Assembly: GCA_938040365.1 (NCBI GenBank)
Contig: CALHXU010000118.1
Span: 1 to 39,229, forward strand
Direction: 5' to 3'
Length of the DNA stretch: 39,229 nucleotides
Origin: an uncultured Acidimicrobiales bacterium
Lineage (GTDB): Bacteria; Actinomycetota; Acidimicrobiia; Acidimicrobiales; SHLQ01
Numbering within the stretch: position 1 is the stretch's first letter; each line of letters opens with the position of its first letter. The notes beneath the pieces were generated by a model. That model worked only from the letters and a program-made list of their open reading frames with translations. It was not told the origin of the DNA and made no database searches. Shown piece by piece: positions 23,898 to 31,831 of this stretch. A program made the position numbers and the translations under genes.

Positions 23898-23942
23898 TGC
23901 TGTTTAGAGATGTGTTGTTGAGAGATGTGATGTTGAGAAGTC
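23898..23942. repeat. 15-bp imperfect triplicate between the LysM and RibD-like genes
   Basis: Three consecutive 15-base units follow the pattern TG-N-TGTT-N-AGAGATG, with the last unit diverging at its end. They fill much of the 132-bp spacer between the convergent genes. I see no gene here. Confidence 0.6.
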
Positions 23943-24020
23943 GTATATTTCGAATGGTGAGCTTCAGTTCACGGTCATCGAGGGGTCGATCGTCGTGGCC
24001 CCCACCGGTGCCCCTCAGCA

Positions 24021-24776
24021 CTACTCGGTCGCTTCCGAGCGATCTCGCAGGTAGCGGTGAAAGAGAAAGCCATCATCGTGGAGCGTCCGGTCAAGACGGA
24101 ACGCTCGAGGCCGCAAAGTGTTCTTGGAATGGGCGACCCGCGCGCTACTGCCCGAAACGAGGAGGGGTGCAACCGATTGGCACCACTCATCGATTAGGTC
24201 CTCGTCAGCAAAGGCGCCGTTGAGCGTGGGCCCGCCTTCGAGTAGCGCAACCGCCGCGCCATCCAATGCGAGCTGGTGGAGCGCGTCATGAATATCGACC
24301 ACTGTTTCGCCGGCAACCATGACGTCGCAAACCTCGGCGAGTGCGGCGCGTCGATCGATGGGCGAGTTCGCGTGGGTGATCACTATGGGCGGCGTTTCGC
24401 TCTCGAAGACCCGATGGTCGAGGTCGATCGAGAGGCTTCCCGAGAAGATCGCGATTCGGGGGAGCGGCGCTTGGCCTCGAGCCATGCGTTGGGCCCGAAT
24501 CGACGGCGGGGTTTGGGGCTCGCGGTAGTTCTCGGCAATCACCGTCCCAGACGCGACCAAAATGACATCGGCGACCCCACGGATGGCCGAGAAGACCGCC
24601 TTATCGCCCGAGCCGCCAAGGCCTCCCGAGACACCGTCGATGTCGGTCGCTCCATCGATGCTCGAGATCATGTTGGTCAGAACCCACGGACGATCTCCCA
24701 CCCGCCGACGAACATCACTACCAAATTGTCGTACTGGATCGACATCGTCCACAGGGGTAGGGAAAGTTTGCTCCAT
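24021..24776 (-). CDS. Stand-alone RibD C-terminal-type reductase
   Basis: The product has 251 residues and matches the RibD_C/dihydrofolate-reductase-like fold: RPWVLTNMISSIDGATD, GSGDKAVFSAIRGVADVILVASGTVIAENYR, and ALLEGGPTLNGAFADEDLIDEW. In riboflavin synthesis this domain reduces the ribosylamino-pyrimidine phosphate with NADPH. The deaminase half of RibD is absent, as in many actinobacterial pyrimidine reductase family proteins, so the substrate may differ. The ATG at 24776 has no Shine-Dalgarno sequence but follows a TATCGT -10 box by 8 bases. It stands divergently from nrdJ, next to where nrdR is found in several actinobacteria. Confidence 0.85.
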   Translation of the reverse strand: MEQTFPTPVDDVDPVRQFGSDVRRRVGDRPWVLTNMISSIDGATDIDGVSGGLGGSGDKAVFSAIRGVADVILVASGTVIAENYREPQTPPSIRAQRMARGQAPLPRIAIFSGSLSIDLDHRVFESETPPIVITHANSPIDRRAALAEVCDVMVAGETVVDIHDALHQLALDGAAVALLEGGPTLNGAFADEDLIDEWCQSVAPLLVSGSSARVAHSKNTLRPRAFRLDRTLHDDGFLFHRYLRDRSEATE

Positions 24777-24784
24777 GATCCGCA

Positions 24785-24790
24785 ACGATA
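24785..24790 (-). promoter_or_regulatory. -10 box (TATCGT) of the RibD-like gene, leaderless type
   Basis: TATCGT on the minus strand, 8 bases, then the ATG at 24776. No ribosome-binding site is present. Confidence 0.45.
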
Positions 24791-24833
24791 TCGGCCGACT
24801 GCTCAAGCTCGCCGGTGACCACATTGGCAGATG

Positions 24834-24858
24834 TGTGGATAACTGTGGACAAATCCAC
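24834..24858. promoter_or_regulatory. Pair of DnaA boxes between the RibD-like gene and nrdJ
   Basis: TGTGGATAA (24834-24842) is the complement of the classical DnaA box TTATCCACA, and TGTGGACAA (24844-24852) is the complement of the actinobacterial form TTGTCCACA. They stand in tandem one base apart. The inverted half ATCCAC follows. The pair lies about 50 bp upstream of the -10 box proposed for nrdJ. Confidence 0.75.
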
Positions 24859-24882
24859 TCGATATCAACAGCTCATCCCCTT

Positions 24883-24910
24883 TTGTTGCACAGGGCACTG
24901 TCCGTATCAT
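24883..24910 (+). promoter_or_regulatory. Proposed promoter of the nrdJ leader
   Basis: TTGTTG (24883-24888), 16 bases, then TATCAT (24905-24910). The predicted start at about 24917 coincides with the first base of the long leader helix. The -35 is weak; the -10 fits TANNNT. Confidence 0.5.
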
Positions 24911-24916
24911 CTCGGG

Positions 24917-25184
24917 AGCGGCTGGCGCGGGCTCAGGCACGATGGAGTTCTCGCGACCGTGAGGACTGACCCCAGAGCCTTTGCGCCAGCCGCCGATCAG
25001 ACCGTTGGTCCGGCAGTTCGTGCATCGATGCCGTACCCTGAAAGGGCGAGACACGTGTATTTGGGCCGTGAGAGACGAGACTGCGCACGGCGTGCTCTAC
25101 CGCTTCACCAAATACGATCCGGCTCAACCCAGCCAACCGAACCACCGCTGAGTCTCATCTCGCAATGGCAACGATAGGAAATTC
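24917..25184 (+). ncRNA. Structured 5' leader of nrdJ, candidate cis-regulatory RNA
   Basis: This gene-free stretch folds repeatedly by eye. An 11-bp perfect stem (24918-24928 with 24983-24993) continues after a 2-nt bulge into a 6-bp stem (24929-24934 with 24975-24980) and is capped by AGTTCTC/GAGGACT (24946-24952 with 24961-24967). Next come GCCG/GACC hairpin arms (24992-25014), CCCT-GAA-AGGG (25036-25046), and a two-part stem: GTATTTGG (25057-25064) with CCAAATAC (25108-25115), enclosing GCCGTG (25065-25070) with CACGGC (25086-25091). The loop 25072-25082 can pair at 10 of 11 positions with 25151-25161, which ends 12 bases before the ribosome-binding site at 25174-25181. I do not see cobalamin-, c-di-AMP- or T-box consensus motifs. 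Competing idea: a 49-codon frame from 25028 to 25177. Confidence 0.5.
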
Positions 25185-28100
25185 ATGTCACTTACGCCTC
25201 CGTCATTGAGCGCTGCCCTCGGGATTCGTCGCACCTTCACGACTCGCGACACGCCCGTCTATGACATGTTCGACTGGGAGCTTCGTGATGCCAAGATTCA
25301 CGACTGGCGCACCGGCGTTGTTGCCTTTGAACAATCCAATGTCGAGGTTCCGTCCAACTGGTCGATCAACGCGTCGAACATCCTCGCCCAAAAGTACTTT
25401 CGTGGCACGCTCGACACCCCCGAACGCGAATCCTCGCTTCGCCAGGTAACCGACCGTGTCGTCGACACGATCACCCGATGGGGCGTCGAAGGCAACTACT
25501 TCGCCGACGACGCCGAGGCCGAGGTGTTCTCCGACGAGCTGAAATACCTGATCGTCAGCCAGAAGATGGCCTTCAACAGCCCGGTCTGGTTCAACATTGG
25601 CGTCGATGGCGTTCCCCAGCAGGCCTCGGCGTGTTTCATCTTGTCGGTCGAGGACACGATGGAATCGATCCTCAACTGGTACCGAGAGGAGGGCATGATC
25701 TTCAAAGGTGGGTCTGGTGCAGGCGTCAACCTCTCCAAGATCCGCTCGTCGGTCGAAACGCTCAAGGGAGGCGGCACCCCGTCGGGTCCGGTCAGCTTTA
25801 TGCGAGGGGCCGATGCGTCGGCTGGGACGATCAAGAGCGGCGGAAAGACCCGTCGTGCCGCAAAGATGGTCATGCTCGACGTCGACCACCCCGACGTCGA
25901 AGAGTTCGTGTGGTGTAAAGCAAGAGAAGAGAAGAAGGCGCGTGCGTTACGTGATGCCGGGTTCGACATGGACCTCGATGGCGCCGATTCGTTCTCCATC
26001 CAATACCAGAACGCGAACAACTCGGTTCGAGTCACCGACGAGTTCATGGAGGCGGTCGAGAACGGCGATGACTGGCACCTCCGTGCTGTCTCGACCGGCG
26101 AGATCGTAAAGTCGATGCCGGCGCGCGAACTACTGGGCGAGATCGCAACCGCAGCATGGGAGTGCGCAGACCCCGGCGTGCAGTACGACTCGACGATAAA
26201 CCGCTGGCATACCACACCATCGTTCGGCCGAATCAACGGTAGTAATCCATGCTTTACAGGCGATTCGCTCGTGCACACCGATCGAGGGCTCATCTCGTTC
26301 GAAGAGATTGTTCGCCGTACCCAAGAGGGCGAGAGCTTTCAGGTCTACACCCACGACATCACAAACGCCGACGCTCCGAAGAAGGCAACGCTTCTGTCAT
26401 CACCCGAGGCGATCATGATCACCGGGGTGAACCCGATCGTCCGTCTTGAGTTCGCCAATGGCATGACCGTTCGATGCACACCAAACCACAGCTTTTTCAC
26501 GTCGAACCGCGGTTGGGTAGCGGCCGAGGATCTCACCCACGACGATGAGGTAGCGACCCTCGATGTTGCATCGCCTCCGGCTCTCTCGGACTACTCATTG
26601 CCTGTCTCGACGGCTTCAGATGCCTACCGGCTTTCCGGTTACTCAAAGCAGGAGCTTCAACTTCCCGAGAAGTGGACCAGCGATTTCGCTCACTATCTCG
26701 GCTGGGTTGTCGGCGATGGCTGTATTTCGACCAATACCGTGTCTGCCATTTACGGGTCGAAGGTCGAACAGGACGAGTTGCTACCGAAGCATCGTGAGTT
26801 CGTTACCGAAATTTTGAACGGCCAAGCTCCCAAAGTCTCAATTCAGAGCAACGGCACGGCGCAGCTGCGCGTCACTCGAGGAGCGTTTGCACGCTTTATC
26901 GAGTCGCTTGGCGTCAAAGCGGTCCGGTCGGCCGACAAGACCGTTCCTTGGTCTATCGAGCAGGCCCCAGCAGACATCGCTGGTGCGTTCCTTCAGGGTC
27001 TCTTCGACGCCGACGGAACGGTTGTGTTCAACGAATCGAAAGGCCACTACGTCGGGCTCGGTTCAACCTCGAAGGAGCTGCTCCAAGGAGTGCAGCGTTT
27101 GCTCTCCCAGTTCGGTGTGTCCAGTCGCATCTACCGCACCAAGACCGCCAGCGATTCGGGGTTCCACTACCAGCGCGCCGATGGGACCACGGTCGGTTAC
27201 GGCTCGTCACCGATGTTCGACCTTCGAATTTCATCCTCGAGCATCGATGGATTTGCTCAGCACGTGGGATTCGGCCTTGCGAGCAAGCAGGAGCGCCTCG
27301 AATCGGTGTTCGCAGCTCGAAAGAAGAAGCCCTACAACGTCAAGACGTCGACCAGGTTGGTGCTGCGCGAGGCCCAGCCCGCCGAGCTGACCTACAACCT
27401 TTCTGAGCCTCGTAACCATTCCTATGTTGTCAACGGCTTGGTCGTGAAGAATTGCTCGGAATACATGCACGTCGATAACAGCGCGTGCAACTTAGCGAGC
27501 CTCAATTTGTTGGCGTTCCACCGGCCCGAAGAGACTGGGAACTTCTTTGAGGTGAACGAGTTTGTCGCGGCGACCGAACTGGTCTTTGCCGCCCAAGAGA
27601 TCGTCGTTGGTCGGGCTGACTATCCAACCGAGCCCATCGCTCGCAACACGCGCCGTTTCCGCCAGATTGGGCTTGGCTATGCGAATCTCGGCGCTCTGCT
27701 TATGGCTGCGGGCGCTCCATATGACTCCGATCGAGGTCGCGCTCTTGCCGGAGCGGTTACTGCGCTCATGGGTGGGTCGGCGTACAACATGTCGACTCGG
27801 CTCGCCGCACGAGTTGGCCCCTTCGAGGGCTACGAGGACGACGCGGCGAGCGTCGAGCGCGTGCTCGGCATGCATCGGTCTGCGGTCGACGAGATCGATG
27901 CCGACCTCGTTCCCGCAGAGTTGTTGAGCGCAGCACATGCAGCATGGGACGACACCTGCGTTCGGGCCACCGAGCATGGGGTTCGTAACGCTCAGGCGAC
28001 CGTCCTCGCTCCGACCGGAACTATCAGCTTCCTTATGGACTGTGACACCACCGGTATCGAACCCGACCTCGGGTTGGTCAAGATGAAGAAACTCGTCGGC

Positions 28101-29150
28101 GGCGGAACGATGCAGATCGTCAACCAAGGCGTTGGTCGTGCGCTCGGCCAACTCGGTTACGACGAGACAGCGGTCGAAGGGATCGTTGCCCATATTGCAG
28201 ATACGGGCTCGGTGATCGGCGCTCCGGACCTCGCCGAAGAGCACATTGCAGTATTCGCCTGCTCGATGGGCGACAACGTGATCGCTCCAGAAGGCCACAT
28301 CCAGATGATGGCGGCCGTCCAGCCATTCCTGTCGGGAGCGATTTCGAAGACGGTCAACACCCCCGAGTCGACAACGGTCGAGGAATTCGAACAGATCCTG
28401 ATCGACAGCTGGAAACTCGGCCTCAAGGCCGTTGCCCTCTACCGAGACAACTGCAAGGTCGCACAGCCGCTCACGGCCAAGTCGTCGACCTCGGACAACG
28501 ACCAGCCCGGTGCGCTCGCCGGTGCCGGTATCGTCGCTCGAACCCCCGAACGAGAGCGCCTTCCGCGCTCGAGACGGTCACAGACCTTCGAGTTTCGAGT
28601 CGCCGACTGCAAAGGGTTTGTCACCGTTGGCGAGTACGACGATGGGCGCCCCGGAGAACTGTTCATTCGCGTCTCGAAACAGGGGTCGACCCTGGCCGGA
28701 ATTATGGATGCGTTCGCCATCTCGGTGAGCCACGGACTGCAATACGGCGTTCCGCTCGCAGCGTTCGTCGACGCCTTTGTCGGAATGCGCTTCGAGCCTG
28801 CTGGCATGACCGATGATGCCGAGTTGCGCATCGCATCAAGCCTCATGGACTACCTCTTCCGCCGGCTCGCCGTCGAGTACATGACCAACGAAGAACGAAC
28901 AGCACGAAACATCCTCACGACGGGGGAGCGGAGCCAACCAACGCTTCCGGGCGTTGCGGAAGCGGCCATTCCATCGATCCAAGGCGGCGATGTACCGAGC
29001 GACCCGCCGACACGGCAGCTCCACGAAACGATTGCGCCCGACGACAGCGCATCTGATGCACCCTTCTGCGGCCAGTGCGGCACACAGATGGTGCGTGCGG
29101 GTAGCTGTCACGCGTGCCGCGACTGCGGCTCAACCTCGGGCTGCTCATGA
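25185..29150 (+). CDS. nrdJ: Adenosylcobalamin-dependent ribonucleotide reductase NrdJ with an intein
   Basis: Class II RNR reduces ribonucleotides to deoxyribonucleotides using B12. The 1321-residue precursor would give a 920-residue enzyme after removal of a 401-residue intein. Cys150 (QASACFIL) and Cys768 (NSACNLASLNLL) match the disulfide pair. The radical cysteine with its Asn and Glu neighbours is the NP|CSEY motif split by the intein. APTGTIS and GGTMQIVNQG follow. A TSCPD-type domain (RVADCKGFVTVGEYDDGRPGEL) and a Cys-rich tail (FCGQCGTQM, CHACRDCGSTSGCS) complete the actinobacterial type. ATG 25185 has ATAGGAAA just upstream. A structured leader and DnaA boxes precede it; tdk follows after 65 bases. 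Confidence 0.96.
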   Translation: MSLTPPSLSAALGIRRTFTTRDTPVYDMFDWELRDAKIHDWRTGVVAFEQSNVEVPSNWSINASNILAQKYFRGTLDTPERESSLRQVTDRVVDTITRWGVEGNYFADDAEAEVFSDELKYLIVSQKMAFNSPVWFNIGVDGVPQQASACFILSVEDTMESILNWYREEGMIFKGGSGAGVNLSKIRSSVETLKGGGTPSGPVSFMRGADASAGTIKSGGKTRRAAKMVMLDVDHPDVEEFVWCKAREEKKARALRDAGFDMDLDGADSFSIQYQNANNSVRVTDEFMEAVENGDDWHLRAVSTGEIVKSMPARELLGEIATAAWECADPGVQYDSTINRWHTTPSFGRINGSNPCFTGDSLVHTDRGLISFEEIVRRTQEGESFQVYTHDITNADAPKKATLLSSPEAIMITGVNPIVRLEFANGMTVRCTPNHSFFTSNRGWVAAEDLTHDDEVATLDVASPPALSDYSLPVSTASDAYRLSGYSKQELQLPEKWTSDFAHYLGWVVGDGCISTNTVSAIYGSKVEQDELLPKHREFVTEILNGQAPKVSIQSNGTAQLRVTRGAFARFIESLGVKAVRSADKTVPWSIEQAPADIAGAFLQGLFDADGTVVFNESKGHYVGLGSTSKELLQGVQRLLSQFGVSSRIYRTKTASDSGFHYQRADGTTVGYGSSPMFDLRISSSSIDGFAQHVGFGLASKQERLESVFAARKKKPYNVKTSTRLVLREAQPAELTYNLSEPRNHSYVVNGLVVKNCSEYMHVDNSACNLASLNLLAFHRPEETGNFFEVNEFVAATELVFAAQEIVVGRADYPTEPIARNTRRFRQIGLGYANLGALLMAAGAPYDSDRGRALAGAVTALMGGSAYNMSTRLAARVGPFEGYEDDAASVERVLGMHRSAVDEIDADLVPAELLSAAHAAWDDTCVRATEHGVRNAQATVLAPTGTISFLMDCDTTGIEPDLGLVKMKKLVGGGTMQIVNQGVGRALGQLGYDETAVEGIVAHIADTGSVIGAPDLAEEHIAVFACSMGDNVIAPEGHIQMMAAVQPFLSGAISKTVNTPESTTVEEFEQILIDSWKLGLKAVALYRDNCKVAQPLTAKSSTSDNDQPGALAGAGIVARTPERERLPRSRRSQTFEFRVADCKGFVTVGEYDDGRPGELFIRVSKQGSTLAGIMDAFAISVSHGLQYGVPLAAFVDAFVGMRFEPAGMTDDAELRIASSLMDYLFRRLAVEYMTNEERTARNILTTGERSQPTLPGVAEAAIPSIQGGDVPSDPPTRQLHETIAPDDSASDAPFCGQCGTQMVRAGSCHACRDCGSTSGCS
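26250..27452 (+). mobile_element. Intein with LAGLIDADG homing endonuclease inside nrdJ
   Basis: Residues 356-756 of the precursor. The N-terminal splicing block is CFTGDSLVHTDRGLISFEEI with nucleophile Cys1. Block B has the TPNHSF motif. Two dodecapeptides, YLGWVVGDGCIS and AFLQGLFDADGTV, mark a full DOD endonuclease. The C-terminal blocks read RNHSYVVNGLVVKN, ending in Asn, with Cys as the +1 residue. The penultimate residue is Lys instead of the usual His. Its insertion point lies directly before the catalytic radical cysteine of the host enzyme, so the unspliced protein must be inactive. Confidence 0.95.
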
Positions 29151-29202
29151 GCACGTCGATATCTGGAATTTCCGTTCAACAGACCCTGCCCGGCACCCGT
29201 AG

Positions 29203-29208
29203 TAGCCT
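29203..29208 (+). promoter_or_regulatory. tdk -10 box (TAGCCT), leaderless type
   Basis: TAGCCT, exactly 7 bases, then the ATG at 29216, with no Shine-Dalgarno sequence. Confidence 0.55.
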
Positions 29209-29215
29209 CGCGGTC

Positions 29216-29815
29216 ATGGGAATTCTGCGCTTCTCATTCGGGACGATGGGCTCGGGCAAGTCCACGATGGCGCTGCAAATTCATCACAACCTCACCCACG
29301 GCGGCCTCAACGGAGCGCTGTGTACCATGCTCGACCGGACTGGTTCTCGTGTGAGTTCTCGCCTCGGCGTGTCCGCCGACGCGGTCGTCATCGACCCGTC
29401 GGTCAACCTCCTCGACGTCGCGAAGAATGACGGCAGCAAGCTCGACTATCTGGTGTGTGACGAAGCCCAGTTCTACACCCCCGAACAGATCGACCAACTC
29501 GCCGAAGTGGTCGACTCGCTCCGACTCGACGTCTTTGCGTTCGGGCTACTGACCGACTTCCGGGGGAAGCTCTTCCCCGGCACGGCTCGGCTGCTCGAAC
29601 TTGCCGATATCACCGAGGAGATCCAGTGTGAGGCACGCTGCTGGTGTGGTAACCGTGCAACGCACAATGCGCGTCTGATCGATGGCGTTCAGGTTTATGA
29701 GGGCGAGCTCATGATGGTCGACAACCAAGAGATCGAACCACAGGTGAGCTACGAGCTTCGTTGTCGAGCGCACTGGATGTCGGGCGAGGGACGCAGCGAC
29801 ATCCACCTCGACTAA
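29216..29815 (+). CDS. tdk: Thymidine kinase
   Basis: Type II thymidine kinase makes dTMP from thymidine in the salvage pathway. The 199-residue product has the P-loop GTMGSGKS at 9-16, the DEAQFY segment, and the zinc cysteines CEARCWCG and RCRAHW with the lasso region NARLIDGVQVYEGE. The ATG at 29216 is supported by a TAGCCT -10 box 7 bases upstream; the longer frame to 29114 would overlap nrdJ. It lies 65 bases after nrdJ on the same strand, pairing de novo and salvage dNTP supply. It converges with the subtilase gene, with 9 bases between the stops. Confidence 0.92.
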   Translation: MGILRFSFGTMGSGKSTMALQIHHNLTHGGLNGALCTMLDRTGSRVSSRLGVSADAVVIDPSVNLLDVAKNDGSKLDYLVCDEAQFYTPEQIDQLAEVVDSLRLDVFAFGLLTDFRGKLFPGTARLLELADITEEIQCEARCWCGNRATHNARLIDGVQVYEGELMMVDNQEIEPQVSYELRCRAHWMSGEGRSDIHLD

Positions 29816-29824
29816 CCGAGCGCC

Positions 29825-31705
29825 CTAACCGCAGTTGTCGGTGCCGCCGCTTGCGGGCCGGTCGTTGAGTCGCTCGATCAGTTCAGTAAAGACGCGGTTA
29901 CCGCCACCGTTACGCAGCTCGTCTTGACCGCTCGGGCCGATCACCGAGGCGAGCGATGGCGAGCACTCTGGACCAGAGGGAACACCCAAGGCAAGCGGCG
30001 AGGGCATTCGCAGCACGCCGACGCCGTACTTTGGATCCCGGCCGCGAACGTCTTGGTCGATCGCAATTTTCGTCAGTTGCGCATTGACATCGACCGCCCG
30101 GTTGAAGACGCCAGCTCCTCGCAGGATCGCAACGGTGCCGGTGACGACCGGTGCCGATGCACTCGTGCCTGAAAAGCAGAACGAGAAGAACGCTGGGATT
30201 GGAAGACACGACGGCGCAACGATGTCGATTCCAGCGCGACCATCGAGGGTCGGTCCCTGGGAGGAGTACGACGCCAACGTCGTGTTGGTCGGACTGTCTG
30301 CCGCGCCGACGATAACCGCGCCGGGGTTTGCCGAGGTGTTTCCGGGCCCGGTCGCTGAACTTTCGTTGACCCATTCTTCAAGCAAGGTTTGGTTTCCAAG
30401 GATCTGGATCTGATCGACGCCATCGGGTCGACGATCTTCGAAGCGATGGATCGAGATGTAGTCGATGTCGTTGGTGCTTGAACAATTGGTGTTCACATGC
30501 TCGAGCGGAATGTGGTCGACGGTGTTTTGAACGTCATTGCCGCGGAACTCAGTAGAGGTAGCAGTGAGTGTGTCGTAGATCCAGATGTCGTAGTCGGTGG
30601 GGATCACAGCTGGGTCCCAGTCGTCCCAGCGCATGCCGAGCAAGAAGCCACACGTGAATGCCATGCGCTCGGTTCCCGATTCGAAGTTGTGAAATCCGTT
30701 GCCGTCGGGGTCGTTGAACTCCCCAATCCAGTTCTGGCCAGGTTGGACCGCGTCGCCACCGGCATTTCCCGCAGCGGCCACCCACACCATGCCGAGCGCA
30801 ACCGCTCGGTCGATAAGCGAGGCCGTTGGACCCGTGCCGTCCCCAGGGCCGTCGAACTCTGAGGTCTCGGACCGGTTGATGACGCTCACACCCTGAGCGC
30901 CAAACCACTCGATCGCAGCAGCGAGGTCAGCGGTTGTTCGCACGGTTGCGAAGTACAGTTCTGCTTCGGGAGCGACGAGATGGGTGATCTCGGCGACCGC
31001 TACGCCGTGTGCGCCACCGTTCGGAGTTGCAATGCTGCACGACCGTCCATTGATGCGACAAAAGCTTCCGCTCGGTGAAGGAATTCGGTTGTTCGAGATC
31101 GCGAGGATCAGTTCGTTCTGACCAAAGACATCGAGGATCCCAATCTTTTGGCCAGCGCCTCGGTGTCCCGCTGCATGCCACGCCTCAAAGGAAAGTTCAG
31201 CTTCGACGATGCTCGCTAGGTCCGGGTTGTTCGCAAGAGGTGCTCCACCGGCTTCGATAACTTCGGTCACCGGACTCAGACGACGAACCGCTGGTTCTTC
31301 GCCCAAAAGGTCGAGCGCGGTGACTAACACGCGAGCCTCGATAAAGAACCCCGGAACCTCACCGTGGATCACGCCGTCAACGCGATCGATTGCCACGCGA
31401 ACGGCGTTGAGGTCGTTCCCATGGACCTCGACATTGATCGTGGCTCCGGGTGGAGCGGCGTTGAGGTCATTCGCGAGCGCCGAAAGCTCACCATCGGTCA
31501 GCTGGGTTTGGTCGGCAGCGAGCGCGTGTTTCTCTGCGAGCGCGAGCTCGACAGGGCTCAGATCCGAAGCGGTGTTCGCCGACTGGCCCGAGATCGGCCC
31601 GGTCGCCACGATTGGCAACAACAACGCAAGGGCGAAGAATGCTACGAGGCGGGAACGCCACTTGGGGTGGACGCCACCCGTCGGCGCTGCAGGCAACAAA
31701 AACAT
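29825..31705 (-). CDS. Secreted subtilisin-like serine protease (S8 family)
   Basis: The product has 626 residues. A basic start (VHPKWRSR) and hydrophobic core (LVAFFALALLLPIVATG) form a signal peptide. The next 130 residues look like a propeptide (INVEVHGNDLNAVRVAI). The peptidase domain shows the Asp in KIGILDVFG, the His in NGGAHGVAVAEI, the oxyanion Asn in WVAAAGNAGG and the Ser in FSGTSASAPVV, so the triad is intact. A large insert with DIWIYDTLTATSTEF may be a beta domain inside the catalytic region. Two ATG codons stand in tandem; the one at 31705 is 8 bases after a TAGTGT -10 box. The target protein is unknown. Confidence 0.9.
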   Translation of the reverse strand: MFLLPAAPTGGVHPKWRSRLVAFFALALLLPIVATGPISGQSANTASDLSPVELALAEKHALAADQTQLTDGELSALANDLNAAPPGATINVEVHGNDLNAVRVAIDRVDGVIHGEVPGFFIEARVLVTALDLLGEEPAVRRLSPVTEVIEAGGAPLANNPDLASIVEAELSFEAWHAAGHRGAGQKIGILDVFGQNELILAISNNRIPSPSGSFCRINGRSCSIATPNGGAHGVAVAEITHLVAPEAELYFATVRTTADLAAAIEWFGAQGVSVINRSETSEFDGPGDGTGPTASLIDRAVALGMVWVAAAGNAGGDAVQPGQNWIGEFNDPDGNGFHNFESGTERMAFTCGFLLGMRWDDWDPAVIPTDYDIWIYDTLTATSTEFRGNDVQNTVDHIPLEHVNTNCSSTNDIDYISIHRFEDRRPDGVDQIQILGNQTLLEEWVNESSATGPGNTSANPGAVIVGAADSPTNTTLASYSSQGPTLDGRAGIDIVAPSCLPIPAFFSFCFSGTSASAPVVTGTVAILRGAGVFNRAVDVNAQLTKIAIDQDVRGRDPKYGVGVLRMPSPLALGVPSGPECSPSLASVIGPSGQDELRNGGGNRVFTELIERLNDRPASGGTDNCG

Positions 31706-31713
31706 CATCTACA

Positions 31714-31719
31714 ACACTA
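31714..31719 (-). promoter_or_regulatory. -10 box (TAGTGT) of the subtilase gene, leaderless type
   Basis: TAGTGT on the minus strand lies 5 bases before the first ATG (31708) and 8 before the second (31705). The spacer up to citrate synthase (31720-31831) also holds a GGGGC-TAAC-GCCCC hairpin that could end the citrate synthase transcript, though without a T run. Confidence 0.4.
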
Positions 31720-31831
31720 GGCGCTTTAGCTACAACGCCAAAGTCGGCACTTGGTCCGCGGTCGGTAACTGCGCGGCCAGCTTTGCAACGCCACGTTTGT
31801 TCGGTGGGGCTAACGCCCCGGCTTCGTGGGG

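Noticed and set aside
24834-24858. Chromosomal origin oriC
   Set aside because: Only two DnaA boxes plus a half site are present, with no AT-rich unwinding region and no dnaA or dnaN nearby; a regulatory role is simpler.
24942-24962. Six-residue leader peptide MEFSRP before nrdJ
   Set aside because: An ATG to TGA of this length is expected by chance, it has no run of regulatory codons, and it overlaps the apical hairpin.
25028-25177. 49-residue open frame ending inside the nrdJ ribosome-binding site
   Set aside because: The product is Arg-rich without a domain, it has no ribosome-binding site of its own, and the same bases form paired RNA helices. Kept only as an alternative to the leader-RNA reading.
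24917-25184. Known structural RNA gene (tRNA, tmRNA, RNase P RNA, SRP RNA) or cobalamin riboswitch
   Set aside because: I looked for the T-arm GGTTCGA, RNase P GAGGAAAGTCC and ACAGAAA, the SRP GGAAG core and the B12-box GCCACTG and found none of them.
26250-27452. NrdJ as two genes or a frameshifted pseudogene
   Set aside because: The frame is continuous and the extra 401 residues have all intein splicing blocks and two LAGLIDADG motifs.
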